Below are positions 27,037-35,684 of a stretch of DNA of 64,000 nucleotides, in pieces. The DNA lies in NCBI RefSeq assembly GCF_003436275.1, contig NZ_QSOP01000012.1:1-64000 (forward strand), written 5' to 3'. A program made the position numbers and the translations under genes. This stretch comes from Collinsella sp. TM09-10AT. Its GTDB lineage: Bacteria; Actinomycetota; Coriobacteriia; Coriobacteriales; Coriobacteriaceae. The notes beneath the pieces are model-generated. The model had not been told where the DNA came from. It saw only the letters and a list, made by a program, of their open reading frames with translations, and searched no databases. The number at the start of each line of letters is the position of its first letter. The stretch's first letter is position 1.

Positions 27037-27865
27037 TGATGGCCTCCTTATGGGCAGCGAAATCGGCGATGATCTGGGCGTATTCCTCATCGTTGGGCAG
27101 GTGATGATGCCAGGCGGCCTTGTCCTCCATAATGGGCGAGCCATAGCCCTTCACCGTGTTGAGAATGATGACCGTGGGCTTTCCCTTGGTCTCGGCCGCA
27201 AGCGTCAGCGCGGCGTCAATGGCCTGGATGTCGTTGCCCGGAATGGAAAGCACGTTCCAGCCGAAGGCAGCCCAGCGCTCCTCCTGCGAATCCTGCTTCA
27301 TGACGTCCTCGGTGCTGCCGCTGATCTGCAGGCGGTTGCGGTCCACGAGCGCGCACAGGTTATCGAGCTGGTAGTTGCCACCGCTCATGGCGCCTTCCCA
27401 GACCGAGCCCTCGGCAAGCTCGCCGTCGCCCATGATGGTGTAGACGCGGTAGTCGCGGCCGTCCATCTTGCCGGCAAGCGCCATGCCGACGGCCACGGGC
27501 AGGCCATGGCCCAGCGAGCCGGAGTTCATCTCGATGCCCTTGAGCTTGTTGTTGGGGTGACCGATGTAGGGGCTGCCGAACTTGGAGAAGCGGGCCTTGA
27601 CGTCGTCGAGGTCCAGATAGCCCTCGTGGCAGAGCACCGCGTAGTAGGCCTCCATGGCGTGGCCCTTGGAGAGCACGAAGCGATCGCGGCTGGGATCGTC
27701 GACGGTCTCGGGCGAAATGTTGAGGTGATTGGCGTAGAGGGTCATCAGCGCATCGATGACCGACATGTCGCCGCCGATGTGCCCGCCGGCGCCAGCCATG
27801 ATGATATCGACGCAATCGCGGCGAAGGTCCCAACGCAGGGATTCAAGCTCTTCGATAGTTGCCAT
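27029..27865 (-). CDS. Transketolase, N-terminal (ThDP-binding) subunit
   Basis: A 278-residue protein with the thiamine diphosphate-binding domain. The start at 27865 (MATIEELESLRWDLR) has a GAG-type site upstream. GHIGGDMSVIDAL and FVLSKGHAMEAYYAVL are the family's opening, and the diphosphate/Mg2+ motif runs from GDGELAEG to about ALVDRNRLQ. It directly follows the isomerase gene with two bases between, and overlaps the C-terminal subunit by eight, so the three are co-translated. It is half a transketolase and needs its partner. Confidence 0.9.
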   Translation of the reverse strand: MATIEELESLRWDLRRDCVDIIMAGAGGHIGGDMSVIDALMTLYANHLNISPETVDDPSRDRFVLSKGHAMEAYYAVLCHEGYLDLDDVKARFSKFGSPYIGHPNNKLKGIEMNSGSLGHGLPVAVGMALAGKMDGRDYRVYTIMGDGELAEGSVWEGAMSGGNYQLDNLCALVDRNRLQISGSTEDVMKQDSQEERWAAFGWNVLSIPGNDIQAIDAALTLAAETKGKPTVIILNTVKGYGSPIMEDKAAWHHHLPNDEEYAQIIADFAAHKEAING

Positions 27866-27867
27866 TT

Positions 27868-29268
27868 CTACTCTCCTCGCAGGTAAGCTTTGACGTCTTC
27901 TTCGATGGGGTCGTACAGGTCGGGGACAATGCCGATGTACTTGCACGCCTCGTAGAGCACCGGCACCACGTTGGCGTGAATGGCGACGCAGTGGTGGATG
28001 TAGGGACCCTCGACGATCTTGGCCTCGAGGCGCTTGAGGTTGTCGACCTCGACCCACAGGTAGGTGCCCATGCCGGCCGGGCCGTCGATGCCGCGGGCGT
28101 TGCCCAGCAGCAGCGAGTACTCGCCGTTGTCGCCGTCAAAGCGGGCAAGGGTGAGGTCGCCGTGCTTGGCCTCGGCCGTCAGCGCGCCGGGGTGATCGAA
28201 AGCCAGCGGGTAGGTGAGCTTGGGCTTGACGGCCGCGCAGCTGCAGGGCCAGGGGCCGCAATGCTGCAGCAGCTCGCCGTTCTCGTTATCGGGATGGCGC
28301 ACGGTCCAGTCGGCGAACATGCCGCGGTGACGGCCCAGGTCGGCGGCCTCGACCATCAGCGCGGTGATGGCGCCGTGGATATCGGTCTCGCATACGATAG
28401 GAATGCCCATCTCGTTGAGGATGGCGTTGGCGGCGCAGGGCATAATGCCCAGCTCGTCCTGCAGAGCGTTCCAGCACTGAATGGCACCGGCGTTGCAGCC
28501 ATACTTCTCGACCAAGCGCTTCATGGCGATGGCAAGACCGGCGACCGCGGGGACCTTGTCCTCGGGGATGCAGATCTCAAAGCTGTCGTTGATGTGGGCA
28601 AGCATGGCGGCCATGGCCTGCTCGTCGGCCTGGGCGTCGCGCACAGCCTGGACAAGTTCGGTCATGGGGATAGGCGAAAGCTGGATGTTGAACTTCTCGA
28701 GCAGCTCGCCCTCGTTGCACATGGTCGACCAGAAGTCGAACGGACGGGTGGCCATCTGCAGGATGCGGGTGTGCTTGAAGGTCTTGACCACGTTGCAAAC
28801 GGCCAAAAAGTCCCAAACGCCGCGCTCGAACTCGGGGTCGGTCAGGCGGCAGTTGGTCATGTAGGTGAAGGGAACCTGGAAGCGGCGCAGGACCTTGCCG
28901 GTGGCGAACAGGCCGCACTGGCTATCGCGCAGGCGTGTGCCGTCGGGCTCGGGGCGCTCGTCGCGCGGACCCCACAGCAGTACGGGTAGACCGAGCTCGC
29001 GGGCAAGGCGAGCGCAAACGTACTCGGTGCCAAAGTTGGCGTGGCACAGCATAATGCCATCGACGCCCTCGGCGCGGAATTTCTTGACGATGGGCTCGAT
29101 ATGGCTGTCGTCGAACAGCAGGCCCTCTTCATTGATGTCGTCGATATCCACGATGTCGACGCCGATCTCGCGCAGGCGATCAGCCGTCAGGCCGCGATAC
29201 TTGATTGCGTCCGGCGCGCTAAAGATACTGCGGCGCGTGGGCACAAAGCCGAGCTTGATCTTGTCCAT
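27868..29268 (-). CDS. Sugar isomerase, L-fucose/L-arabinose isomerase-like
   Basis: A 466-residue cytoplasmic protein related to the fucose/arabinose isomerase family, which interconvert aldoses and ketoses with Mn2+. It starts at 29268 with GGGGAGG upstream. An N-terminal Rossmann-like part (GVDGIMLCHANFGTEYV) is followed by the core, where CETDIHGAITALM holds acidic and His residues placed as in this family, and a C-terminal domain ending around HHCVAIHANVVPVLYEA. It is first in an operon with split transketolase and FGGY kinase. The true substrate is not readable; a pentose such as D-apiose would suit the downstream enzymes. Confidence 0.75.
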   Translation of the reverse strand: MDKIKLGFVPTRRSIFSAPDAIKYRGLTADRLREIGVDIVDIDDINEEGLLFDDSHIEPIVKKFRAEGVDGIMLCHANFGTEYVCARLARELGLPVLLWGPRDERPEPDGTRLRDSQCGLFATGKVLRRFQVPFTYMTNCRLTDPEFERGVWDFLAVCNVVKTFKHTRILQMATRPFDFWSTMCNEGELLEKFNIQLSPIPMTELVQAVRDAQADEQAMAAMLAHINDSFEICIPEDKVPAVAGLAIAMKRLVEKYGCNAGAIQCWNALQDELGIMPCAANAILNEMGIPIVCETDIHGAITALMVEAADLGRHRGMFADWTVRHPDNENGELLQHCGPWPCSCAAVKPKLTYPLAFDHPGALTAEAKHGDLTLARFDGDNGEYSLLLGNARGIDGPAGMGTYLWVEVDNLKRLEAKIVEGPYIHHCVAIHANVVPVLYEACKYIGIVPDLYDPIEEDVKAYLRGE

Positions 29269-29294
29269 GTACGTCCTCCCCTAATCACATGTTC

Positions 29295-29331
29295 AGTAAA
29301 CAGACGCATGTTTCGTTTTGTTCTGTTTACT
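29295..29331. promoter_or_regulatory. Operator-like inverted repeat O4
   Basis: AGTAAACAGA and TCTGTTTACT form perfect 10-bp arms 17 bases apart, 27-63 bases before the isomerase start. The half-sites match O1-O3 in the IIBC/esterase gap. Confidence 0.6.
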
Positions 29332-29432
29332 AAATGTTTTACTCTACTGTTTAGAAGTTTAACGCGAAATACCCGTAGACGGTAGAGAAATCAGCCTAAA
29401 CGGTATGTAAACAAACTGAACATACAAGGGCA

Positions 29433-29460
29433 TCAAAAAGAGGGCCCAAAGGACCCTCTC
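29433..29460 (-). terminator. Terminator of the lacI-type gene
   Basis: On the minus strand GAGAGGGTCC pairs with GGGCCCTC, followed by TTTTTGATG, 65 bases past the regulator's stop. Confidence 0.65.
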
Positions 29461-29525
29461 TTAGTAGCGTTATGTATGGCTGCCTTAGCGAGCTTTGCCT
29501 CCCTACGGCCCAGCGTTGCCTTTGC

Positions 29526-30536
29526 CTAGATCTCACGCACGCTTTGGCGCTCGACAAAATAGGTCGACACGGCCGTCTTGCAGGTATAGCTCTTGGGATT
29601 GCGGATGTTGCCCACCAGGCGGCGCACCGCGATCTCGCCCACCTCGTGCTTGGGAACGTGCACCGTGGTGAGCGGCGGATTGGAGAAGGCGCCCAAAGAC
29701 AGATCGTCAAAGCCGATGATTGAGACATCCTCGGGGACACGTATGCCGTGCTCGTTCAGCGCGCGCATGGCGCCTACGGCGAGCACGTCGTTTTCGGCAA
29801 AGAAAGCCGTCGGCAGGTCGTCGCGCGAGACGCTGTCGAGCCATGCGCCCATGTCGCGATAAGCACCTTCGAGCGTGGTGCCCAATGTGACGCGCCATGT
29901 CGGGTTGGCCTCAAGGTCCGCATCCTCAAGCGCTTGGCGATAGCCGCGCTCGCGATCCTTAAAGTTGCGGATGCGAAGGTCGCCTGCCAGATAGCCGATT
30001 TGCTTGTGACCCTTCTCGATAAGGTAGTCCACGGCGCGCAGCACCGAGTCGGTGTTGGCAATGACTACGGCATCGAAGTACTGACGATCGCTCCAGCCAT
30101 CGAGCACGATCAAGTGGGCGGCAGCGTTGGCGAACAAGGCATAGTCTTCCTCACCCAGCTCGGTACCCATCAGCACGATGGCGGCCGACGGGTCGGCGAT
30201 CAGGCCCTCGACCTGCGGGCGCACGGCGTCCAGGTCGCTAAAGTCGAGCGAGACAAAGCTCGTGCTCATGCCGTGGCGACGCGCCTGGCGCTCCACGCCC
30301 TCGATGACCGCGGGGTGGAAGGTGCTCTCGTCCAGGATGGCGCCCGTCTTGCGCGCGAGCACAAACTGGATGCTCTCGAGCTGCGTCGACTGCTGATAGC
30401 CGAGCGACCGCGCGCACTCCAGGATGACCTTGGCGGTCTCCTCGCTCACGCTGCGCTTGCGGTTAAGCGCGTTGGACACGGTCGCAGGCGAAAAACCGGT
30501 GATGCGGCTGATTTCGCGAACACTTGCTTTGGCCAT
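29526..30536 (-). CDS. LacI-family transcriptional repressor
   Basis: A 336-residue LacI/GalR regulator. The start at 30536 (MAKASVREISRITGFSPATVSNAL) has AGGGGGAA upstream. The first 55 residues are the lac-type HTH and hinge; the remainder is a periplasmic-binding-protein-like effector domain ending with ISIIGFDDLSLGAFS-type and LTTVHVPKHEVGEIAV segments. It lies directly upstream of the isomerase operon on the same strand, behind its own terminator. GTAAAC/GTTTAC palindromes precede it, the isomerase and the IIBC/esterase pair, so it is the obvious candidate for reading them and for repressing itself. The effector is unknown. Confidence 0.92.
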   Translation of the reverse strand: MAKASVREISRITGFSPATVSNALNRKRSVSEETAKVILECARSLGYQQSTQLESIQFVLARKTGAILDESTFHPAVIEGVERQARRHGMSTSFVSLDFSDLDAVRPQVEGLIADPSAAIVLMGTELGEEDYALFANAAAHLIVLDGWSDRQYFDAVVIANTDSVLRAVDYLIEKGHKQIGYLAGDLRIRNFKDRERGYRQALEDADLEANPTWRVTLGTTLEGAYRDMGAWLDSVSRDDLPTAFFAENDVLAVGAMRALNEHGIRVPEDVSIIGFDDLSLGAFSNPPLTTVHVPKHEVGEIAVRRLVGNIRNPKSYTCKTAVSTYFVERQSVREI

Positions 30537-30619
30537 TGTTCCCCCTAGTAGCGGTCGCGGTCGAGCATCGTGGCCTGACCGCCCCGTGACTCGACAACTA
30601 AACGACCGCAAATTCAATC

Positions 30620-30641
30620 TAAACAGAATAGTAAATGTTTA
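30620..30641. promoter_or_regulatory. Operator-like inverted repeat O5
   Basis: TAAACA and TGTTTA, 10 bases apart, lie 84-105 bases before the LacI-type start, suggesting autoregulation. Confidence 0.45.
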
Positions 30642-30713
30642 ATAGCTAGTTTAGCCTGTTGTCAAGCGAAGCGACGCGACTATTCCCCCAACGGGCACAT
30701 TTGCTCGGTAGCT

Positions 30714-30752
30714 AAAAAAGCCCCGTCCCAAATTGACTACTTGGGGCGGGGC
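30714..30752 (-). terminator. Terminator of the ribokinase-nucleoside hydrolase operon
   Basis: On the minus strand GCCCCGCCCCAA pairs with TTGGGACGGGGC, followed by TTTTTT. It begins 12 bases past the nucleoside hydrolase stop and uses the repeated TTTGGGACGGGGCTTTTTT cassette. Confidence 0.85.
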
Positions 30753-30763
30753 GTGAAAAACAT

Positions 30764-31738
30764 TTAGCCCAGGACGCGGGCCATACGCGCCTTGAACTCG
30801 GACAGGAAGCGTGGGGCGTCCACGGTGAGCGCCACGAGCGCGCTCTTATCTGGATCGGACAGACGGTGCTCGTCGCAGATGGTGCGGCCGCGATACTCGC
30901 CCAGCAGGTCGACACGCAGGTTACAGCCGAGCGCACCCACGAGCGTGGGATCAATCGCCACGGCAACCGCCAGCGGATCGTGCAGCGCGCAGCCGCCCAG
31001 GTAGGGCGCGTTCATTTCGTACGAACCGATATAGTGCTCGACCATGCTCGCAAACGCGCAGCCAGCCATAGTGCCCGAGCCCGTCCAGCCGGCAACGTCG
31101 CGACGTGTGAGCACCACGCGGTGCGTCACATCCAGGCCCACCATGGTGAGCTTGCGGCCCGAGCGCAACACAGCGTCGGCAGCCTCGGGGTCGCCCGCCA
31201 TGTTGGCCTCGGCGCCCGCGCTCACGTTGCCGGGCACGGTAAGGGCGCCGCCCATCACGACCACGCGGCCGATAGACATCATCGCCGCCGCATCGCGCTC
31301 CAGGGCAAGCGCCAGATTGGTGAGCGGGCCGGTCGCAACGTAGACCAGATCGGGACCATAGGTACGCGCGGCATCAATCAGGTAATCGACCGCCGCATTG
31401 CCGTCGGCCGACGTCGCGCCCACCGGCTCGTACGGCGAGGCGGGCACGCTTGCGCCGCCGATGCCGTTCTTGCCGTGGATAAGCGTGGTGGACGCCGGCG
31501 GCGTGTAGGGTTCGGTCGCCTTCATGGGACGATCGGCGCCCAGGTACACCGGCACCTCGGGACGACCCAACAGGTCGAGCACCGCCAAGCAGTTGTGCGC
31601 CGACTGCTCGACGCGCACGTTGCCAAAGCACGTGGTGATGCCGACGAGCTCCACCTCGGGGCTCGCGATGGCGTAGGCAAGCGCCATCGCATCATCCACA
31701 CCCATATCCAGATCAAGGATCAGCTTCTTGGTTGCCAT
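30764..31738 (-). CDS. Inosine-uridine-type nucleoside hydrolase
   Basis: A 324-residue nucleoside hydrolase that splits ribonucleosides into base and ribose. The start at 31738 has CGGAG upstream. The Ca2+-binding motif DLDMGVDDAMAL is at the N-terminus, VYVATGPLTNLALAL and VVVMGGAL follow, and the late GGCALHDPLAVAVAI supplies the remaining metal-binding Asp and a His. It is four bases downstream of a ribokinase gene, so ribose released here would be phosphorylated by the neighbour. Base preference cannot be read from sequence. Confidence 0.92.
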   Translation of the reverse strand: MATKKLILDLDMGVDDAMALAYAIASPEVELVGITTCFGNVRVEQSAHNCLAVLDLLGRPEVPVYLGADRPMKATEPYTPPASTTLIHGKNGIGGASVPASPYEPVGATSADGNAAVDYLIDAARTYGPDLVYVATGPLTNLALALERDAAAMMSIGRVVVMGGALTVPGNVSAGAEANMAGDPEAADAVLRSGRKLTMVGLDVTHRVVLTRRDVAGWTGSGTMAGCAFASMVEHYIGSYEMNAPYLGGCALHDPLAVAVAIDPTLVGALGCNLRVDLLGEYRGRTICDEHRLSDPDKSALVALTVDAPRFLSEFKARMARVLG

Positions 31739-31742
31739 TGTT

Positions 31743-32738
31743 CTACTCCGCTTCTCCGTCTACATCCAAACCGTCTAAACCAAACTTGTGCTCGACTTCC
31801 GCACGCGTGGGAATTGATTGCTGAGCGCCCAGGCGCGACACCGTCACCGCCGAGGCGCGAGCACCCGCCGCCATGCACTCAAAGAGCGGCAGGCCCTCCA
31901 GACGAGCCGCCGCCAACGCGCCGATAAACGTATCGCCCGCGGCCGTCGTATCGACCACCGCGCTCGAAAGCGCCGGCATGCGCAGCGGCTCACCGCCATC
32001 GCCGAGCGTAACCGAGCCGGCGCCGCCCAACGTGATGACCGCAGCCCCGGCGCCCTTGTCGAGCAGCGCATTGAGCGCGGCGACGCAACTCGCATCATCC
32101 GTGGGCAGAATGCCCGTCAGTACCTGGCACTCGGTCTCGTTGGGGCAGACCAGGTCGACCGCTGGCCACGCTCCTGCCGGCAGGTCGCAGGCGGGCGCCG
32201 GGTTAAAGATCGTATAGAACCCCAGCTCGTGAGCGCAAGCAAGCGCCCCGGCCGTCGCCGCAAGGTCACATTCGCCCTGGGCGATAAAGACGCCGCCAGC
32301 AGCCGGGGCAATCTCGCTGGCATCGCCGTCGAGCTCGTCGGCCACCAAACGCCTCAGTGCGCGGGCAACGTCCTCGCCCGCAAGCGCATGGTTGGCGCCC
32401 GGCGACAGCACGATGCGGTTGTCGCTCTCACAGCGAATGATAGTCGCAGTACCGGTCTCCACGTCGTCGAGACGTGTCACGGACTCAACGCCCACGCCGG
32501 CATCTTGGAGCCCTGCCACAAGCGCATCGCCAAAGGTATCGCGCCCAACAGCGCCGATCATGCACGCGCGCGCACCCATGCGCGCAGCGGCAACGGCCTG
32601 ATTGGCTCCCTTACCGCCGGCGTTGGTGATAAAACCGCTGCCATCGACCGTCTCGCCCGCGCGCGGCATGCGCTCGCACGCCACCGAAAGGTCCATGTTC
32701 ATGCTGCCGAACACCGCAACGATGCTGTGATCCGCCAT
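31743..32738 (-). CDS. rbsK: Ribokinase (PfkB family)
   Basis: A 331-residue PfkB-family kinase that phosphorylates ribose to ribose 5-phosphate. The start at 32738 has GAGGAGG upstream. FGSMNMDL opens the fold, NAGGKGANQAVAAARMG is the sugar-binding signature, and DTTAAGDTFIGALAA near the C-terminus holds the catalytic Asp and anion hole. Length and motifs match RbsK. It is co-transcribed with the nucleoside hydrolase, giving a nucleoside-salvage operon. No ribose transporter is present nearby. Confidence 0.9.
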   Translation of the reverse strand: MADHSIVAVFGSMNMDLSVACERMPRAGETVDGSGFITNAGGKGANQAVAAARMGARACMIGAVGRDTFGDALVAGLQDAGVGVESVTRLDDVETGTATIIRCESDNRIVLSPGANHALAGEDVARALRRLVADELDGDASEIAPAAGGVFIAQGECDLAATAGALACAHELGFYTIFNPAPACDLPAGAWPAVDLVCPNETECQVLTGILPTDDASCVAALNALLDKGAGAAVITLGGAGSVTLGDGGEPLRMPALSSAVVDTTAAGDTFIGALAAARLEGLPLFECMAAGARASAVTVSRLGAQQSIPTRAEVEHKFGLDGLDVDGEAE

Positions 32739-32925
32739 GGAAACCTCCTCGTCTTCAGGCTTTGCGCCCACCATCGACCAACGATTGTGCACTCTCGCAC
32801 CCCCTATAACTTTAGTCCACTTTGATGTGGACGCGCGCTTGAGCTTGCGCCAGCAGCAAGCATTCACAGGGGCAGGCAGCTACAATGAATACGTGCTGAT
32901 TATTCTCGTCATTGGATGATGTTTT

Positions 32926-35142
32926 ATGGAACAATTCTCGCAATCGGGCTCGCGCGGTCGACGCCGCACGGGCAACGAGCCGGCGCCGCACGAACGCGTG
33001 AAGGGCGAGCGCCGTGCCAACGAGCCGCGACGCACCGCGAGCCCCCATCGCGCTTCTGCCAACAACGCTGGCCGCGCCAACACTCCCGCCGCGGAGCAGA
33101 CGCCTGCTCGCCCCAAGTCCCGCTACATCCCTGCGCTCGACGGCCTGCGCACGCTTGCCGTCGTCGCGGTGGTGCTCTATCACCTCAACCTCACGTGGGC
33201 TCAGGGCGGCCTGCTTGGCGTCACGATCTTCTTTGTGCTTTCGGGCTATCTGATCACACGCCTGCTACTCAACGAAGTCGCTAAGACCGGCCGCATCGAC
33301 CTCAAGAGCTTCTGGATCCGCCGCATCCGTCGCCTGGTCCCCGCCGTGGTGACCGTTGTGGTTGTAACCTGTGCGCTGTGCACCGTCTTCAACCACGTGA
33401 TGCTCACCAAGATGCGTCCCGACATTCTGCCGTCGCTGCTGTTCTTTAACAACTGGTGGCAGATTATGCAGGACGTTTCGTACTTCAACGCCCTGGGCGA
33501 CCCCTCGCCGCTTACGCACTTTTGGTCGCTCGCCATCGAGGAACAATTCTACCTGGTTTGGCCACCGCTGCTGTTTGCCATGGTGTCCATGCATGTGAGC
33601 AAACCCAACACGCGCCGTATGGTCCTGGGACTCGCAGCGGTATCCGCCCTTGCCATGATGGTGCTCTACAACCCTGCCGCCGACCCCAGCCGCGTGTACT
33701 ACGGCACCGACACCCGCGTCTTCTCGCTGCTGCTGGGCGCCTGGATGGCCTTTATCCCCGATCGCGACCTGGCGCCGGTGTGTCTCGCTCATCGTTTGGG
33801 GCTCAATCGCCTGGCTGGCGCCGCCAAGCACGGCAAGAACGCCGAGGGCAAGCCTGGCGAGAAGGCCGACAACGCAGCCGAGACCGTCCCGGCACAGCCG
33901 AGCGCCCTCGTGCGCTTTTGGTCCTCGCCCGCATCCATCGATGTGTTGGGCGTCGTGGGTCTGGTTGGCCTTGCCGCCATGGTCGCGCTCACCAACGGCT
34001 ACACCGCGTTCCAGTATCGCGGCGGCACGCTGCTATGCTCCATCCTCACGCTCATGGTCATCGCGGCCTGCGTGCAGCCCCAGGGAATGGTTGCCCGCGC
34101 ACTGTCCGCCGAGCCGCTCGTGTGGGTTGGCAAGCGCTCGTACAGCATCTACCTGTGGCACTATCCGCTACTGTTGCTCATGAACCCGGTCGCCAACATC
34201 AACGATACGCCGTGGTGGCAGTACATTTTGCAGGTGTTGTTGGTGGTCGCCGTAGCCGAATGTTCATATCGCTTTATCGAGACGCCGTTTAGAAAGGGCG
34301 CCTTTGGGCGCACCGTATCCGAGTTCCGCGACGGCATCACCGCGCCCGCCAACTGGGTGCGCGCGCACGTCCCTGTCTGCGCAGCCTGCGCTGTCGTGTT
34401 GGTCGTTGCACTGGGCGGCCTGATCTTTGTGCCGGAGACCTCCGCACTGAGCGGTGAGGGCGCCGAAGTCCTCAACAAGGAAGCCAAAAACACCGCGCCC
34501 ACAGACCAACAGGCGGCCGACGACACCGACAAGGACAACGACGGCTTCCCCGATGGCTCCTACGACCTGTTGATGATCGGTGACTCCGTGTCGCTGCGCG
34601 CCGTTGATTCCTTTGACGGCGTGTTCCCGCACAGCCATATCGATGCCGAAAAGGGCCGCCAGTTTGATGCGGGCCGCGCGACATTTGAGGGCTATCTCCA
34701 ACAGAACCTTGCCGGCAAGATCGTGGTCTTTGCACTGGGCACCAACGGCTTGGTAACCGACGACCAGATCGACGCCATCATGACCGATGCAGGAGATAAG
34801 CGTATTGTGGTGTTTGTGAACACGCGCAGCCCGCAGCCGTGGGTTGGCTCTACCAACCAGGCCATCGCCAACGCTGCTACGCGCTACAAGAACGTGCGCG
34901 TTATCGACTGGTACGGATACAGTGCCAATCGCAACGACCTGTTCGATGGCGATGGCACGCACCTGTCGACCACTGGCGTGACTGAGTACCTCAACTTGAT
35001 CCACGATGCAGTCAAGAAGGACCTGCCCGTGCATCCCGAGGATCACGTCAACGATCTGCAGCCGGCGGCCGTCAAGTCTGCCACCGACGCGCTCGTCAAT
35101 GCGCTCGCTCTCAAGCCGCACAAGCTGGGCACCGACAAGTAA
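32926..35142 (+). CDS. OatA-like membrane O-acyltransferase with SGNH domain
   Basis: A 738-residue envelope enzyme. After a basic, disordered N-terminus (about 1-65) comes an acyltransferase-3 domain of about ten membrane helices (YIPALDGLRTLAVVAVVLYH, then FFVLSGYLIT and WSLAIEEQFYLVWP with the family's Arg, His and Glu), an eleventh helix, an acidic linker and an extracellular SGNH hydrolase (LLMIGDSVSLRAV with the nucleophile Ser, and DGTHLSTTG with the catalytic His). This is the architecture of OatA, which O-acetylates peptidoglycan and gives lysozyme resistance; other acceptors are possible. Single gene, with a GC hairpin after it. Confidence 0.88.
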   Translation: MEQFSQSGSRGRRRTGNEPAPHERVKGERRANEPRRTASPHRASANNAGRANTPAAEQTPARPKSRYIPALDGLRTLAVVAVVLYHLNLTWAQGGLLGVTIFFVLSGYLITRLLLNEVAKTGRIDLKSFWIRRIRRLVPAVVTVVVVTCALCTVFNHVMLTKMRPDILPSLLFFNNWWQIMQDVSYFNALGDPSPLTHFWSLAIEEQFYLVWPPLLFAMVSMHVSKPNTRRMVLGLAAVSALAMMVLYNPAADPSRVYYGTDTRVFSLLLGAWMAFIPDRDLAPVCLAHRLGLNRLAGAAKHGKNAEGKPGEKADNAAETVPAQPSALVRFWSSPASIDVLGVVGLVGLAAMVALTNGYTAFQYRGGTLLCSILTLMVIAACVQPQGMVARALSAEPLVWVGKRSYSIYLWHYPLLLLMNPVANINDTPWWQYILQVLLVVAVAECSYRFIETPFRKGAFGRTVSEFRDGITAPANWVRAHVPVCAACAVVLVVALGGLIFVPETSALSGEGAEVLNKEAKNTAPTDQQAADDTDKDNDGFPDGSYDLLMIGDSVSLRAVDSFDGVFPHSHIDAEKGRQFDAGRATFEGYLQQNLAGKIVVFALGTNGLVTDDQIDAIMTDAGDKRIVVFVNTRSPQPWVGSTNQAIANAATRYKNVRVIDWYGYSANRNDLFDGDGTHLSTTGVTEYLNLIHDAVKKDLPVHPEDHVNDLQPAAVKSATDALVNALALKPHKLGTDK

Positions 35143-35167
35143 CCTGCAGCGCAAACTTCCCACATCC

Positions 35168-35250
35168 GGAGGGGTGCGCCACGGCAGGCACCCCCTCCGA
35201 CAGTTAGGGACGTTCCTTATGTGCCGGCACCCAGGGACACTCCTGACACA
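35168..35250. repeat. GC hairpin and REP-like blocks
   Basis: GGAGGGGTGC pairs with GCACCCCCTCC (35168-35198), just after the acyltransferase gene, followed by the REP-like block TTAGGGACGTTCCTTATGTG. The sequence to 35372 holds no gene I can see. Confidence 0.5.
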
Positions 35251-35372
35251 GCCGAGGAACGCCCTCCTTGCGACCAAATTCTGGGCGCCTCGCCACCCCG
35301 AACGTTGTTTCCAAGCCCACACCCGCAGCAAACAACCCAAAATCACTCTTTTCGAGCCGGCTCCAAGGGGTC

Positions 35373-35602
35373 GTGGACAAAAAGGGGCAAATATGAGTAC
35401 TGTTACCATTTTAGTAGCAGGCAAAACCACCCAAAATGACGTCCGAGCGACCCCTACAACCCCCTAAAGCAGCCAACCTGACTGGTTTAAGACATATTGG
35501 AGCCAATTTTAATGAACATACTATCGGCTATGTCCATTATCTTCTTGGATGTAAATGCTATTCACTTAGCAACAGTACTCATATTTGGCATTTTTTGTCC
35601 AC
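35373..35602. repeat. MITE-like element with 30-bp inverted ends
   Basis: The ends GTGGACAAAAAGGGGCAAAT... (35373-35407) and their near complement (35568-35602) match at about 30 of 35 positions. The 160-base interior is AT-rich compared with the surroundings and has no usable ORF. It looks like a small non-autonomous element. Confidence 0.55.
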
Positions 35603-35631
35603 TGCCATATAACTAATGCCCTATAGCGGGC

Positions 35632-35665
35632 AAAAAACAGGCCGCAGTCCATCGCTGCGGCCTGT
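35632..35665 (-). terminator. Terminator of the NRMT-like gene
   Basis: ACAGGCCGCAG pairs with CTGCGGCCTGT around CGATGGA, followed by TTTTTT on the minus strand, 20 bases past the stop. Confidence 0.9.
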
Positions 35666-35684
35666 TCGGAAGCAAAAGTGGGCG

